A DNA stretch of 64,000 bases. It comes from Klebsiella sp. WP3-W18-ESBL-02 (lineage in GTDB: Bacteria > Pseudomonadota > Gammaproteobacteria > Enterobacterales > Enterobacteriaceae). Made by a program: the position numbers and the translations under genes. The stretch is taken from NCBI RefSeq assembly GCF_014168815.1, contig NZ_AP021972.1:4526001-4590000 (forward strand), in the 5' to 3' direction. The notes under the pieces were generated by a model. That model was not told where the DNA came from, ran no database searches, and saw only the letters and a program-made list of their open reading frames with translations. Below are positions 22,607 to 31,885 of this stretch, in pieces (position 1 is the stretch's first letter; every line of letters begins with the position of its first letter).

Positions 22607-22666
22607 TGCTCACTTCCTTTTTATTATTTAAGTAAGCGGGCGCTGCAGGATGCGCCCGGCACGTGA

Positions 22667-24007
22667 TTACTGCCCGGCGATTTTCATCTCCGGTAACAGT
22701 ACGGAACCACATTGAATATTACTGCGTGTCTCAATATCGTCGGCGATGGTGACCATATTGCGCCACATGTCTTTCAGGTTGCCAGCGATGGTGATTTCAC
22801 TCACCGGATACTGAATCTCGCCGTTTTCAACCCAGAAGCCGGATGCACCGCGTGAATAGTCGCCGGTGATGCCGCTAACACCCTGCCCCATCAGTTCTGT
22901 GACGACAAGACCCGTGCCCATCTCTTTAAGCAACTTTTCAAAACTCAGGCCGCGCCCCTTGATACGCCAGTTGTGGATGCCGCCCGCGTGGCCGGTGCTC
23001 TTCAGGCCCAGCTTACGCGCGGAGTAGTTGGTCAGCAGCCACTGGGTGAGGATGCCGTCTTTAATAATATCGCGACGCTCGGTGCGCACGCCTTCGCTGT
23101 CGAACGGCGTGGAGGCCAGCCCTTTCAGCAGATGCGGGTGCTCTTCAATAGTCAGCCACTCCGGCAGAATTTGCTTGCCGAGGGAATCGAGCAGGAAGGT
23201 GGATTTGCGGTACACCGAGCCGCCGGCGATGGCGCCCACCAGGTGACCAAACAGCCCGGTCGCGACTTCATTAGCGAAGATAACCGGCGCCTGCATGGTG
23301 GAAAGTTTACGTGGTTCCAGGCGAGACAGGGTGCGGCGCGCGCACTCTTCCCCTACCCACTCCGGCGTTTGCAGGTCGCCCAGCGCACGGCCGATGGTGT
23401 AGGCGTAGTCGCGTTCCATGTCGCCGTTGGCTTCGGCAATCACGCAGCTCGACAGCGAGTGGCGGGTGGAGCTGTAGCTTTGCAGCATGCCGTAGCTGTT
23501 GCCGAACACCTTAATGCCGTAGTGGCTGTTGAAGCTGCCGCCCTCGGTATTCGTAATGCGTTTGTCCGCTTTTAGCGAAGCCTGCTCGGCGCGCGCGGCC
23601 AGTTCGATAGCCTCATCCGGGGTGACTTCCGCCGGGTGGAACAGGTCGAGATCCGGCGCATCAAAGGCCAGCAGCTCTTTATCTGCCACGCCCGCACACG
23701 GGTCCGGCGACGTGTAGCGCGCAATATCCAGCGCCGCCTGCACGGTACGGGCAATGGCGTCCGGGCTCAGGTCGGTAGAGGACGCGCTGCCTTTACGATT
23801 CTGGTGATAAACGGTGATCCCCAGCGCGCCGTCGCTGTTGAATTCGACGTTTTCGACTTCACCGTATCGCGTGCTGACGCTGATACCGGTGGTCTTGCTG
23901 ACCGCGACTTCTGCGCCGTCCGATTGACCTGCCGCCAGCTCTAATGCCGTGGAGACTGCTTTTTCCAGCGCAATACGTTGTTCCGCAACTTGTGTGATCA
24001 CTTTCAT
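22667..24007 (-). CDS. tldE: TldE (PmbA), metalloprotease complex subunit
   Basis: A 446-aa partner of TldD. The TldD/E complex processes microcin B17 and peptides, and affects CcdA stability. The N-terminal pattern GAEVAVSKTTGISVSTRYGEVENVEF and the C-terminal IRSGASGFWVENGEI type segment (YSRGASGFWVENGEIQYPV) are typical. It lacks the HExxH zinc motif, which is in TldD. It is divergent from darP. Confidence 0.95.
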   Translation of the reverse strand: MKVITQVAEQRIALEKAVSTALELAAGQSDGAEVAVSKTTGISVSTRYGEVENVEFNSDGALGITVYHQNRKGSASSTDLSPDAIARTVQAALDIARYTSPDPCAGVADKELLAFDAPDLDLFHPAEVTPDEAIELAARAEQASLKADKRITNTEGGSFNSHYGIKVFGNSYGMLQSYSSTRHSLSSCVIAEANGDMERDYAYTIGRALGDLQTPEWVGEECARRTLSRLEPRKLSTMQAPVIFANEVATGLFGHLVGAIAGGSVYRKSTFLLDSLGKQILPEWLTIEEHPHLLKGLASTPFDSEGVRTERRDIIKDGILTQWLLTNYSARKLGLKSTGHAGGIHNWRIKGRGLSFEKLLKEMGTGLVVTELMGQGVSGITGDYSRGASGFWVENGEIQYPVSEITIAGNLKDMWRNMVTIADDIETRSNIQCGSVLLPEMKIAGQ

Positions 24008-24113
24008 CGTCTAAGCCATAATCTGAGGTAAAGTTAAATGAAGTCTAACAGAGAACCCTTTCTCAGTATGCGCTCAAGCTGTTAGTATTAGCCTCTTTTT
24101 TAAGGAGCCTGAA

Positions 24114-24665
24114 ATGACAAAGCAGCCCGAAGACTGGCTCGACGAAGTCCCCGGTGATGATATCGAGGACGAAGATGATGAAATTATCTGGGTCAGCAAG
24201 AGTGAAATTAAACGTGACGCCGAAGAGCTGAAGAAGCTTGGTGCGGAACTGGTGGATCTCGGGAAGAACGCCCTGGACAAGATCCCACTGGACGCCGACC
24301 TGCGCGCCGCCATTGAGCTGGCGCAGCGTATTAAAATGGAAGGCCGTCGCCGCCAGCTGCAGCTGATTGGTAAAATGTTGCGCCAGCGCGACGTTGAGCC
24401 GTTCCGCCAGGCGCTGGATAAGCTGAAAAACCGCCACAACCAGCAGGTTGTTGTTTTCCATAAGCTGGAGCAACTGCGTGACCGTATGGTTGATGGCAGC
24501 GATGAAGCCATCGAAGAAGTCATGAACCTGTGGCCTGACGCCGACCGTCAGCAGCTGCGTTCGCTGGTACGCAACGCCAGGAAAGAAAAGGCTGGCAACA
24601 AGCCGCCGAAATCTTCCCGCCAGATTTTCCAGTATCTGCGCAAGCTATCGGAACACCAGGATTAA
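24114..24665 (+). CDS. darP: Dual-action ribosomal maturation protein DarP (YjgA)
   Basis: A 183-aa protein, nearly all helical, rich in charged residues and with an acidic N-terminus (EDWLDEVPGDDIEDEDDEIIWVSKSEIKRDAEELKKLG). The family binds the 50S subunit at a late assembly stage. AAGGAGCC precedes the ATG. A UUCG-type terminator follows. Confidence 0.95.
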   Translation: MTKQPEDWLDEVPGDDIEDEDDEIIWVSKSEIKRDAEELKKLGAELVDLGKNALDKIPLDADLRAAIELAQRIKMEGRRRQLQLIGKMLRQRDVEPFRQALDKLKNRHNQQVVVFHKLEQLRDRMVDGSDEAIEEVMNLWPDADRQQLRSLVRNARKEKAGNKPPKSSRQIFQYLRKLSEHQD

Positions 24666-24675
24666 GCTTCCGTAA

Positions 24676-24703
24676 AATGCCCTCTTCGTGAGGGTATTTT
24701 TTT
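24676..24703 (+). terminator. Terminator of darP
   Basis: ATGCCCTC-TTCGT-GAGGGTAT followed by TTTTTTT, a stable hairpin and T-tract 10 bases after the darP stop. Confidence 0.9.
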
Positions 24704-24730
24704 GCCATTCGCTAACGTTGGCGCAGACTG

Positions 24731-24810
24731 TAGGCCGGATAAGGCGTTTACGCCGCCATCCGGCAATCTGCGCTTGCATCGCCTGATGGCGCTTCGCTTA
24801 TCAGGCCTAC
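24731..24810. repeat. BIME/REP repeat
   Basis: Paired REP units beginning TAGGCCGGATAAGGCG and ending TATCAGGCCTAC. The right unit supplies the stop codon (24807-24809) of the adjacent GNAT gene. Confidence 0.85.
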
Positions 24811-25331
24811 CGGCCCATGACGACATCACGTAAATCGCTGTTGAAGCGCTGGTACTGCACCTCATCAATCGGCTGCGGGTAGCTCAGCACAATTAATTCG
24901 TGATCGGCGATACCGGCGTGATAGGTCGGATGCGTATGCGGCCACGGATTAGCGAAGAACCCTATGCCCTCATAAAAACGCAGGCGCTTGTGGGCAATGC
25001 CGGTGGTCAACGGGTCAATTTCCAGAATCGTTTTCGGCGCACGTTCGAGGATCTGCCCTAGCAGACGTTTGCCGTAGCCCTGAGAGCGTAGGCTGCTGTC
25101 AACCGCCAGATGTTCAATGTAGACGTAGCCGTCAAACGTCCAGCATCCGCTCATGCCAATAAACTGCTCACCGTCGAACCACGCTTCCAGTGCGTAGTGC
25201 GGCGAGTTGAGGGCGCGCTGTTTGGCGGGGAGTTCGCGCTGTTCGTGCCAGGGAAAGGCGTGGGTGTATAGGGTGTCCAGTGGGGGGAAGAAAACGGAGT
25301 CGGTTGAGGTAATTTTTTGAGCGGTTAGCAT
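24807..25331 (-). CDS. GNAT-family N-acetyltransferase
   Basis: A 174-aa acetyltransferase. The acetyl-CoA motif A is visible as IEHLAVDSSLRSQGYGKRLLGQIL, and the late part LRFYEGIGFF is the usual GNAT motif B. The substrate is unknown. The stop codon lies inside a REP unit, so the C-terminus may have been trimmed or extended by the repeat. It is not part of the E. coli gene order. Confidence 0.8.
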   Translation of the reverse strand: MLTAQKITSTDSVFFPPLDTLYTHAFPWHEQRELPAKQRALNSPHYALEAWFDGEQFIGMSGCWTFDGYVYIEHLAVDSSLRSQGYGKRLLGQILERAPKTILEIDPLTTGIAHKRLRFYEGIGFFANPWPHTHPTYHAGIADHELIVLSYPQPIDEVQYQRFNSDLRDVVMGR

Positions 25332-25368
25332 TTTTTGGGATTCCGGGGAAAGGGCTGGATCGAGCGAG

Positions 25369-25512
25369 CCCCCTCACTCCGGCCCTCTCCCCAAACGGGC
25401 GAGGGAGAAAACCGGCCGGGCCTTCTGCCCGCATGGCGAGGGAGAAAACCGACCGTGCTAGCGGCTCGATCGGTCCCCTCTCCCCCGTGGGGAGAGGGTT
25501 CGGGTGAGGGGA
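25369..25512. repeat. Cluster of CCCTCTCCCC-type palindromic repeats
   Basis: Several copies and partial copies fill the gap between mpl and the GNAT gene: CCCTCACTCCGGCCCTCTCCCC, two GGCGAGGGAGAAAACCG stretches, and CCCCTCTCCCCCGTGGGGAGAGGG. No gene is present. Confidence 0.65.
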
Positions 25513-25541
25513 GAAAACCCGCTCAGCGCAACATCAGCGAA

Positions 25542-26912
25542 TTACTCCTGCTGCGCTTTCTTCGCCAGCCCGTCGAGCAGCTTCTGATGAATGCCGCCGA
25601 AGCCGCCGTTACTCATCACCAGAATATGGTCGCCTGGCTCGGCGCTTTTGACGATCATATCCGCCAGCGTATCCACGTCGGCGCTCCAGTGCGCAGGCTG
25701 CACGCAGGCCTCTGCCACTTCCGCCACCTGCCACGGGATATGCTGCGGCTGCAGCAGGAAGACTTCGTCCGCGCGGCCCAGCGATGGCGCCAGGTCGTCT
25801 TTGCAGACGCCCATTTTCATGGTGTTCGAGCGTGGCTCCAGCACGGCAATAATTTTCGCCGTACCGCCGACTTTACCGCGCAGCGCTTGCAGCGTCGCGA
25901 GGATAGCCGTTGGGTGATGTGCGAAGTCGTCGTAAACGCAAACGCCGTTAGCTTCACCGCGCAGCTCCAGACGGCGGCGGGCGTTAATAAAGCTACCCAG
26001 CGCGTTGGCCGCATCGGCCGGGGTCACACCCACATGACGCGCGGCGGCAATCGCCATCAGCCCGTTATGCATGTTGTGTTCACCCACCAGGCCCCACTTC
26101 ACTTCGCCGACTTTTTCACCGTCGAGCAGCACTTCCCACTCGGAGGCGTCGGTATTGAGTTTCTTCGCCTGCCAGTGGCCCTGTTCGCCCACCAGCTCCT
26201 GTTCGCTCCAGCAGCCCATCGCCATCACCTGCTTCAGGTTCGCGTCGTTTTCCGGCAGGATAATGCGGCCCTGGCCCGGAACGATGCGCACCAGATGGTG
26301 GAACTGTTTCTGGATAGCTTTCAGATCGTCGAAGATGTCCGCGTGATCGAACTCAAGGTTGTTGAGGATCAGCGTACGCGGGCAATAATGCACGAATTTA
26401 GAACGCTTATCGAAGAACGCGCAGTCGTATTCATCGGCTTCAATCACGAAGAACGGGCTGTCGCCCAGACGCGCGGAAACCTCAAAGTTGCCCGGCACGC
26501 CGCCGATAACAAAGCCCGGCTTATAGCCGCACTCTTCGAGGATCCAGGTCGCCATCCCGGCGGTGGTAGTTTTACCGTGGGTACCGGCAACGGCCACGAC
26601 CCAGCGATCGCGCAGCACGAAATCGTGCAGCCACTGCGGCCCGGACATGTACGGAATGTTCTTCTCCAGCACCGCTTCCACGCACGGGTTACCGCGCGTC
26701 ATGGCGTTGCCAATGATGACCAGGTCAGGCTGCGGATCAAGCTGGCTGGCGTCATAGCCCTGAATTAAATCAATGCCTTGCTTTTCAAGCAGCGTGCTCA
26801 TCGGGGGATACACATTGGCATCCGAACCCGTGACTTCGTGACCCAACGAACGTGCCAGCATCGCCAGACCGCCCATGAAGGTGCCACAAATACCCAAAAT
26901 ATGAATGCGCAT
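25542..26912 (-). CDS. mpl: UDP-MurNAc:L-Ala-gamma-D-Glu-meso-DAP ligase
   Basis: A 456-aa Mur-ligase family enzyme that rejoins the recycled tripeptide to UDP-MurNAc in murein recycling. The N-terminal Rossmann part begins MRIHILGICGTFMGGLA. The ATP-binding motif is AGTHGKTTTAGM, with EADEYDCAFFDKRSKF and DFAHHPTA following. Length is as in E. coli. It is divergent from fbp. Confidence 0.97.
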   Translation of the reverse strand: MRIHILGICGTFMGGLAMLARSLGHEVTGSDANVYPPMSTLLEKQGIDLIQGYDASQLDPQPDLVIIGNAMTRGNPCVEAVLEKNIPYMSGPQWLHDFVLRDRWVVAVAGTHGKTTTAGMATWILEECGYKPGFVIGGVPGNFEVSARLGDSPFFVIEADEYDCAFFDKRSKFVHYCPRTLILNNLEFDHADIFDDLKAIQKQFHHLVRIVPGQGRIILPENDANLKQVMAMGCWSEQELVGEQGHWQAKKLNTDASEWEVLLDGEKVGEVKWGLVGEHNMHNGLMAIAAARHVGVTPADAANALGSFINARRRLELRGEANGVCVYDDFAHHPTAILATLQALRGKVGGTAKIIAVLEPRSNTMKMGVCKDDLAPSLGRADEVFLLQPQHIPWQVAEVAEACVQPAHWSADVDTLADMIVKSAEPGDHILVMSNGGFGGIHQKLLDGLAKKAQQE

Positions 26913-27088
26913 ACGTCACTATCCTTTTTTTATCTGCCCCGCATTTTACCCATATGTTTGCCGGCAGAGAAATGCATTTCAGGATATTCCGTAGTTTGCT
27001 GGCGCGATTCACCTATGCGATTTTTTTTTATTCTTTGTTAGTATTGTTGCAGCCGTTTTACTCAACATCCACTGTCAGGGAAAGTGTT

Positions 27089-28087
27089 ATGAAAACGTTA
27101 GGTGAATTTATTGTCGAGAAGCAGCACGAGTTCTCTCATGCTACCGGTGAGCTCACTGCTTTGCTGTCGGCAATAAAGTTAGGTGCCAAGATCATCCACC
27201 GCGATATCAACAAGGCCGGTCTGGTCGATATCCTGGGTGCCAGCGGCGCTGAAAACGTACAGGGAGAAGTACAACAAAAGCTCGATCTGTTCGCGAACGA
27301 GAAACTGAAAGCAGCGCTGCGTGCACGTGATATCGTCGCCGGTATCGCCTCCGAAGAAGAAGACGAAATCGTCGTCTTTGACGGCTGTGAGCACGCAAAA
27401 TACGTGGTCCTGATGGACCCACTGGATGGCTCATCTAACATCGACGTTAACGTCTCTGTCGGTACCATCTTCTCTATCTACCGCCGCGTGACCCCGGTGG
27501 GCACCCCGGTTACCGAAGAAGACTTCCTGCAGCCGGGTAACCGCCAGGTCGCCGCTGGCTATGTGGTTTATGGCTCCTCAACCATGCTGGTGTACACCAC
27601 CGGCTGCGGCGTGCATGCCTTCACCTATGACCCGTCGCTGGGCGTGTTCTGCCTGTGTCAGGAGCGCATGCGCTTCCCGCAGCGCGGCAGCACCTACTCC
27701 ATCAACGAAGGGAACTACATCAAATTCCCTAACGGCGTGAAGAAATACATCAAATTCTGCCAGGAAGAAGATAAAGCCACGCAGCGTCCGTATACCTCCC
27801 GCTATATCGGCTCTCTGGTCGCCGACTTCCACCGTAACCTGCTGAAAGGCGGCATCTACCTGTACCCAAGCACCGCCAGCCACCCGGAAGGGAAACTGCG
27901 CCTGCTGTACGAGTGCAACCCGATGGCATTCCTGGCGGAACAGGCCGGCGGTAAGGCCAGCGACGGTAAAGAACGCATTCTGGATATTCAGCCGGAAAGT
28001 CTGCACCAGCGCCGTTCGTTCTTCGTCGGCAACGACCATATGGTTGAAGACGTTGAGCGTTTGATTCGTGAGTACCCGGACGCGTAA
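27089..28087 (+). CDS. fbp: Fructose-1,6-bisphosphatase class 1
   Basis: A 332-aa gluconeogenic enzyme that hydrolyses fructose-1,6-bisphosphate to fructose-6-phosphate. The metal-binding motif DPLDGSSNID and the EEDE stretch (ASEEEDEIVVFDG) are present. The ATG at 27089 gives the E. coli length; the frame is open further upstream but lacks family sequence. Confidence 0.97.
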   Translation: MKTLGEFIVEKQHEFSHATGELTALLSAIKLGAKIIHRDINKAGLVDILGASGAENVQGEVQQKLDLFANEKLKAALRARDIVAGIASEEEDEIVVFDGCEHAKYVVLMDPLDGSSNIDVNVSVGTIFSIYRRVTPVGTPVTEEDFLQPGNRQVAAGYVVYGSSTMLVYTTGCGVHAFTYDPSLGVFCLCQERMRFPQRGSTYSINEGNYIKFPNGVKKYIKFCQEEDKATQRPYTSRYIGSLVADFHRNLLKGGIYLYPSTASHPEGKLRLLYECNPMAFLAEQAGGKASDGKERILDIQPESLHQRRSFFVGNDHMVEDVERLIREYPDA

Positions 28088-28114
28088 TCGTAGCATCCCG
28101 GCCTACATCACCCT

Positions 28115-28195
28115 GTAGGCCGGATAAGCGAAGCGTCGTCCGGCACGATACGGTGATATAGCCGGATGGCGGCGTAAACGCCTTATCCGGCCTAC
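28115..28195. repeat. BIME/REP repeat
   Basis: Inverted REP units, TAGGCCGGATAAGCGAAGCG and GGCGTAAACGCC...CCGGCCTAC, between the convergent fbp and chemoreceptor genes. Confidence 0.85.
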
Positions 28196-28211
28196 AATAT
28201 CGGAAACCTGA

Positions 28212-29777
28212 TTAAGACACCTGCAACCTGAACGACGCCATTGCCGCCGTCAGCGCCTGCGACTGTTCTTCCAGCGAGCGGGTTGCCGCAGAAGACTGCT
28301 GTACCAGCGCCGCGTTCTGCTGCGCGGTTTCATCCATCTGGCTCACCGCAATATTGACCTGCTCGATGCCGCGGCTCTGCTCCTGCGAAGCGCTGGCGAT
28401 TTCGCGCATCAACTTCGTCATGCGCATGACCTCACCGGCAATCTCGTCCATGGTTTCCCCGGCCTGCTGCGCCAGGTCGCTGCCTTCGTTCACGTGAGTC
28501 TGCGAGTCGGCAATCAACTGGCGAATCTCTTTTGCCGCATCGGCGCTGCGGCTGGCGAGGTTCCGCACTTCCCCTGCAACAACGGCAAAACCACGCCCCT
28601 GCTCACCGGCGCGGGCCGCTTCTACCGAAGCGTTCAGCGCCAGAATATTGGTCTGGAAGGCAATACCGTCAATCACGCCGAGGATGTCGGCAATACGTTT
28701 GGCGCTACCGGTGATATCCTGCATTTTCTCAATGACATAGCACACCATCTCGCTGCCGCGATCGGCGGTATCGGAAACCGCCTGCGCCAGTTTATGCGCC
28801 TGATCGGCGTTGTCGGCGTTCTGCTTCACGGTGGCGGTCAGCTCTTCCATACTGGCGGCGGTTTGCTCCAGCGAAGTCGCCGTGGATTCCGTACGCTGCG
28901 CCAGATGGTTGTTGCCCGCCGTCAGCTCGCGGCTGCCGACATCAATCTGCGAACTGGCGTCACGCACCCGCAGCACCGAGTTCATCATCGACTCGCGCAT
29001 ACCGGCAATCGCCACGTTCAGGCGTTGAATCTCCGCGCCGCTGGCTTCCAGCGAGGCAGGGGTTAAATCGCCGCTGGCCACGCGCTCCAGTTGGCCAATC
29101 GCCGCCGCCAGCGGCTTCAGCAGCAGATGACGCAGCTGGAACCAGCCCAGCGCCATCACGCCGGCGGTCAGCGCAATAGCGATGATCATCAGCGTCAGTA
29201 CCTGATTTTTCGTGCTGTGCACCGCCGCCACTTCTCGCTGCCCGCGCGATTCGCCCCAGTCCTGGAAAGCATGAACGGCGTTATCAAACTGACGGGAGAC
29301 GGGAATCATGGTCTTTTCCAGCAGATCATAATAGCTGTCGACATTTTGCTGATTCAGCGCCGTCAGCATCGGTTTGATCGCCTGAACGTTATAAATTTCA
29401 AAGCTTTTCGCCACATTAGCCATCAGCTTCGCGCCGTCGGCATCGTCCATCGATGACTGACTCACGCGGGTGATGATCTTCTGCGCCATGGCCACTTCCC
29501 CGTCCAGGCCTTTAACGGCTTTCGCCGCATCATCCAGCATACCGATTTCCATCAGCCTGACCGCCTGGCTGGCTTCATTACGCGCGCGCAGCAGCAGCGT
29601 GTAACCTTCGTTGAGCTGGGTCATTTGCTCGCTCTGCAGGTGGTCGATGCGCTGAAGCGAAGCGGAACTTTGGGTGAGAGCATAAATGCCGATGCCGCTG
29701 ACCAGGATCAGCAGGAGGGTCATCACGGCGAGCAGGGACAGCAGGCCGGTACGGATAGAGAGCGTTTTTAGCATCAT
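28212..29777 (-). CDS. Methyl-accepting chemotaxis protein
   Basis: A 521-aa inner-membrane chemoreceptor. TM1 is at about residues 12-33, a four-helix periplasmic sensor follows to about 190, then TM2 (VLTLMIIAIALTAGVMALGW), a HAMP domain and the signalling tip EAARAGEQGRGFAVVAGEVRNLA. The C-terminus ends MASFRLQVS without the NWETF tail that tethers CheR/CheB, so it is a low-abundance-type receptor. The ligand is unknown. E. coli has no receptor here. Confidence 0.9.
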   Translation of the reverse strand: MMLKTLSIRTGLLSLLAVMTLLLILVSGIGIYALTQSSASLQRIDHLQSEQMTQLNEGYTLLLRARNEASQAVRLMEIGMLDDAAKAVKGLDGEVAMAQKIITRVSQSSMDDADGAKLMANVAKSFEIYNVQAIKPMLTALNQQNVDSYYDLLEKTMIPVSRQFDNAVHAFQDWGESRGQREVAAVHSTKNQVLTLMIIAIALTAGVMALGWFQLRHLLLKPLAAAIGQLERVASGDLTPASLEASGAEIQRLNVAIAGMRESMMNSVLRVRDASSQIDVGSRELTAGNNHLAQRTESTATSLEQTAASMEELTATVKQNADNADQAHKLAQAVSDTADRGSEMVCYVIEKMQDITGSAKRIADILGVIDGIAFQTNILALNASVEAARAGEQGRGFAVVAGEVRNLASRSADAAKEIRQLIADSQTHVNEGSDLAQQAGETMDEIAGEVMRMTKLMREIASASQEQSRGIEQVNIAVSQMDETAQQNAALVQQSSAATRSLEEQSQALTAAMASFRLQVS

Positions 29778-29860
29778 AGTGTTGTCCGGTAGCAGGGGTA
29801 CTGTTTGGCGTAAATGATTGGTATCGGCTGCTACCGGAAAAACTTTAGCGTTTCAGTATG

Positions 29861-30862
29861 TTAGTTCTTTGTTAGCGAAACATCGACGCGGGTTACTGCG
29901 GCATTCTGCCGGTTCTCCCACATCACCGTTAGCCCGCGCTGAAGGGCGATAAAAATAAACAGCAGAACCCCGATGGCAATCTTAGTCCACCATGAACTCA
30001 GCGTGCCGTCGAAGTTGATGTAGGTCTGAATCAGCCCCTGAATCCCCACCCCGAACAGCGTCCCCAGCACCGTACCGACACCGCCGCTCAGCAGCGTGCC
30101 GCCAATCACCACTGACGCGATGGCGTCGAGCTCAACCCCCACGCCCGCCAGCGCGTAGCCCGCCTGGGTGTAAATTGAGAAGACAATACCCGCCAGCGTT
30201 GCCAGCCCCGTCGACAGCATATAAATACGCACGATGGTGCTGCGGGTTGGGATGCCCATCAGATTGGCCGAGGTGGCGTTACCACCAATAGCGTAGACCT
30301 GGTTGCCAAAGCGCGTGCGGTGGGCAAGAAATATCCCCAGCACCACGATCAACAACATCAGTAGCCCCATGGCGCTTAGCCGTCCGCCGCCGGGGATCGT
30401 CCACGCCAGGCCGGAAAGCGTGTCGTACAGCGGATGATCGATAGGAATCGACTCTTCAGACACCAGATAGCTGACGCCGCGCAGGAAGAACATCCCGGCC
30501 AGCGTAATAATAAATGCCGGGATCTTCAGTGCATCAATCAGCCAGCCCATAAACGCACCGAAAGCGCAGCCCATCACCAGCACCAGCGGGAAGGCCACCA
30601 GCGGCGACAGCCCCCAGTAGCCAATCGCTTTGGCAAGGAAAACGCCGGTAAAGGCGATCACCGAACCCACGGAAAGATCGATACCGCCAGAGAGGATCAC
30701 AAAGGTCATCCCCACTGCCACAATGCCCAAAAAAGCGTTGTCGGTCAGAATATTGCAGATGACCCGCGTCGATGCGAAGCCGGGAAACTGGGTCAGGCAG
30801 TAGAGATAGCCAAGCACAAACACGCCCAGGGTGATCATCAGCGGCAAATGACGTTTTATCAT
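29861..30862 (-). CDS. yjfF: Galactofuranose ABC transporter permease
   Basis: A 333-aa permease with the sugar-ABC motif SGGIDLSVGSVIAFTG. I use ATG 30862 (MIKRHLPLMI), which overlaps the ytfT stop by 4 bases and gives the family length. It works with YtfQ, YtfR and YtfT. It is downstream of the interrupted ytfR and probably suffers polarity. Confidence 0.95.
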   Translation of the reverse strand: MIKRHLPLMITLGVFVLGYLYCLTQFPGFASTRVICNILTDNAFLGIVAVGMTFVILSGGIDLSVGSVIAFTGVFLAKAIGYWGLSPLVAFPLVLVMGCAFGAFMGWLIDALKIPAFIITLAGMFFLRGVSYLVSEESIPIDHPLYDTLSGLAWTIPGGGRLSAMGLLMLLIVVLGIFLAHRTRFGNQVYAIGGNATSANLMGIPTRSTIVRIYMLSTGLATLAGIVFSIYTQAGYALAGVGVELDAIASVVIGGTLLSGGVGTVLGTLFGVGIQGLIQTYINFDGTLSSWWTKIAIGVLLFIFIALQRGLTVMWENRQNAAVTRVDVSLTKN

Positions 30863-31872
30863 GGCCCCCGCCTCCTCTTCAGCAGTTGAATAAATCGCGG
30901 AGACTGGACGATGAGAACGCACATCACCACCACCGCTTTGACCACCTGATTCAGCTCCGGCGGGAAGCCGGAGAGCAAAATCCCGGTGTTCATCCCCTGA
31001 ATAATGAGCGCACCGACGACCGACAGCAGCAGGTTAAAGCGCCCGCCCATCAGCGAGCCGCCGCCGATCACCACCGCCAGAATGGCGTCCAGCTCCAGCC
31101 ACAATCCGGCGTTGTTGGCATCGGCGCCGCGAATATCCGCCGCCACGATGGTACCGGCAATCGCCGCGCAAACGCCGCTCAGCACGTAGGCCAGCATCAC
31201 CACAATACGGGTATTCACACCGGCGTTTTTCGCCGCCCGAATGTTGATGCCCACCGCTTCAATAAACATCCCGAGCGCGGTTTTACGGACCAGTACCCAG
31301 AAGATCACCAGCGTAAGCAGCGCGATAATCACCGGGGTCGGAAATAACAGCAGCTTACCGCTGCCGATCCACGCCAGCGACGGCGAATCGAAGGTAACGA
31401 TCTGCCCGGAGGTGATCAGCTGCGCCACCCCGCGTCCAGCCACCATCAGGATCAGCGTGGCGACAAACGGCTGGATTTTAAGGATCGCCACCAGAATGCC
31501 GTTCCACAGCCCCGCCAGCACGCCGGCACCCAGCGCCGCCAGCAGCACAACCGGTAGACTGTGCCCGGCGACGGTCATGGAGGCAGCGGTCGCACCAGCA
31601 ATGGCCATCACCGCACCGACGGAAAGATCGATACCGCCGGTGGCAATCACCAGCGTCATGCCGATCGCCAGCAGCGCCACCGGGGCCGCGCGGTTGAGAA
31701 TATCAATCGGGCTACCGAACAGGCGGCCGTCCTGAAGCGTGACCTGGAAAAAGTGCGGTGCCACCAGACTATCGACCAGCAGCACCAGAATTAACGCCGC
31801 AATCTGCGGCATGCCCGGTGGCCAGCGGAAACGGCGCTCGGGCTTAGCGGGTTGAGGAACGGTTCGGGGCAT
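30859..31872 (-). CDS. ytfT: Galactofuranose ABC transporter permease
   Basis: A 337-aa permease with TGGIDLSVGAVMAIAGA and the conserved WLELDAILAVVIGGGSLMGGR segment. AAGGAG lies 11 bases before ATG 31872; the frame is open to 31896 but that start overlaps ytfR. It is second permease of the Ytf system. Confidence 0.94.
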   Translation of the reverse strand: MPRTVPQPAKPERRFRWPPGMPQIAALILVLLVDSLVAPHFFQVTLQDGRLFGSPIDILNRAAPVALLAIGMTLVIATGGIDLSVGAVMAIAGATAASMTVAGHSLPVVLLAALGAGVLAGLWNGILVAILKIQPFVATLILMVAGRGVAQLITSGQIVTFDSPSLAWIGSGKLLLFPTPVIIALLTLVIFWVLVRKTALGMFIEAVGINIRAAKNAGVNTRIVVMLAYVLSGVCAAIAGTIVAADIRGADANNAGLWLELDAILAVVIGGGSLMGGRFNLLLSVVGALIIQGMNTGILLSGFPPELNQVVKAVVVMCVLIVQSPRFIQLLKRRRGP

Positions 31873-31885
31873 CACGGTTAACTCC

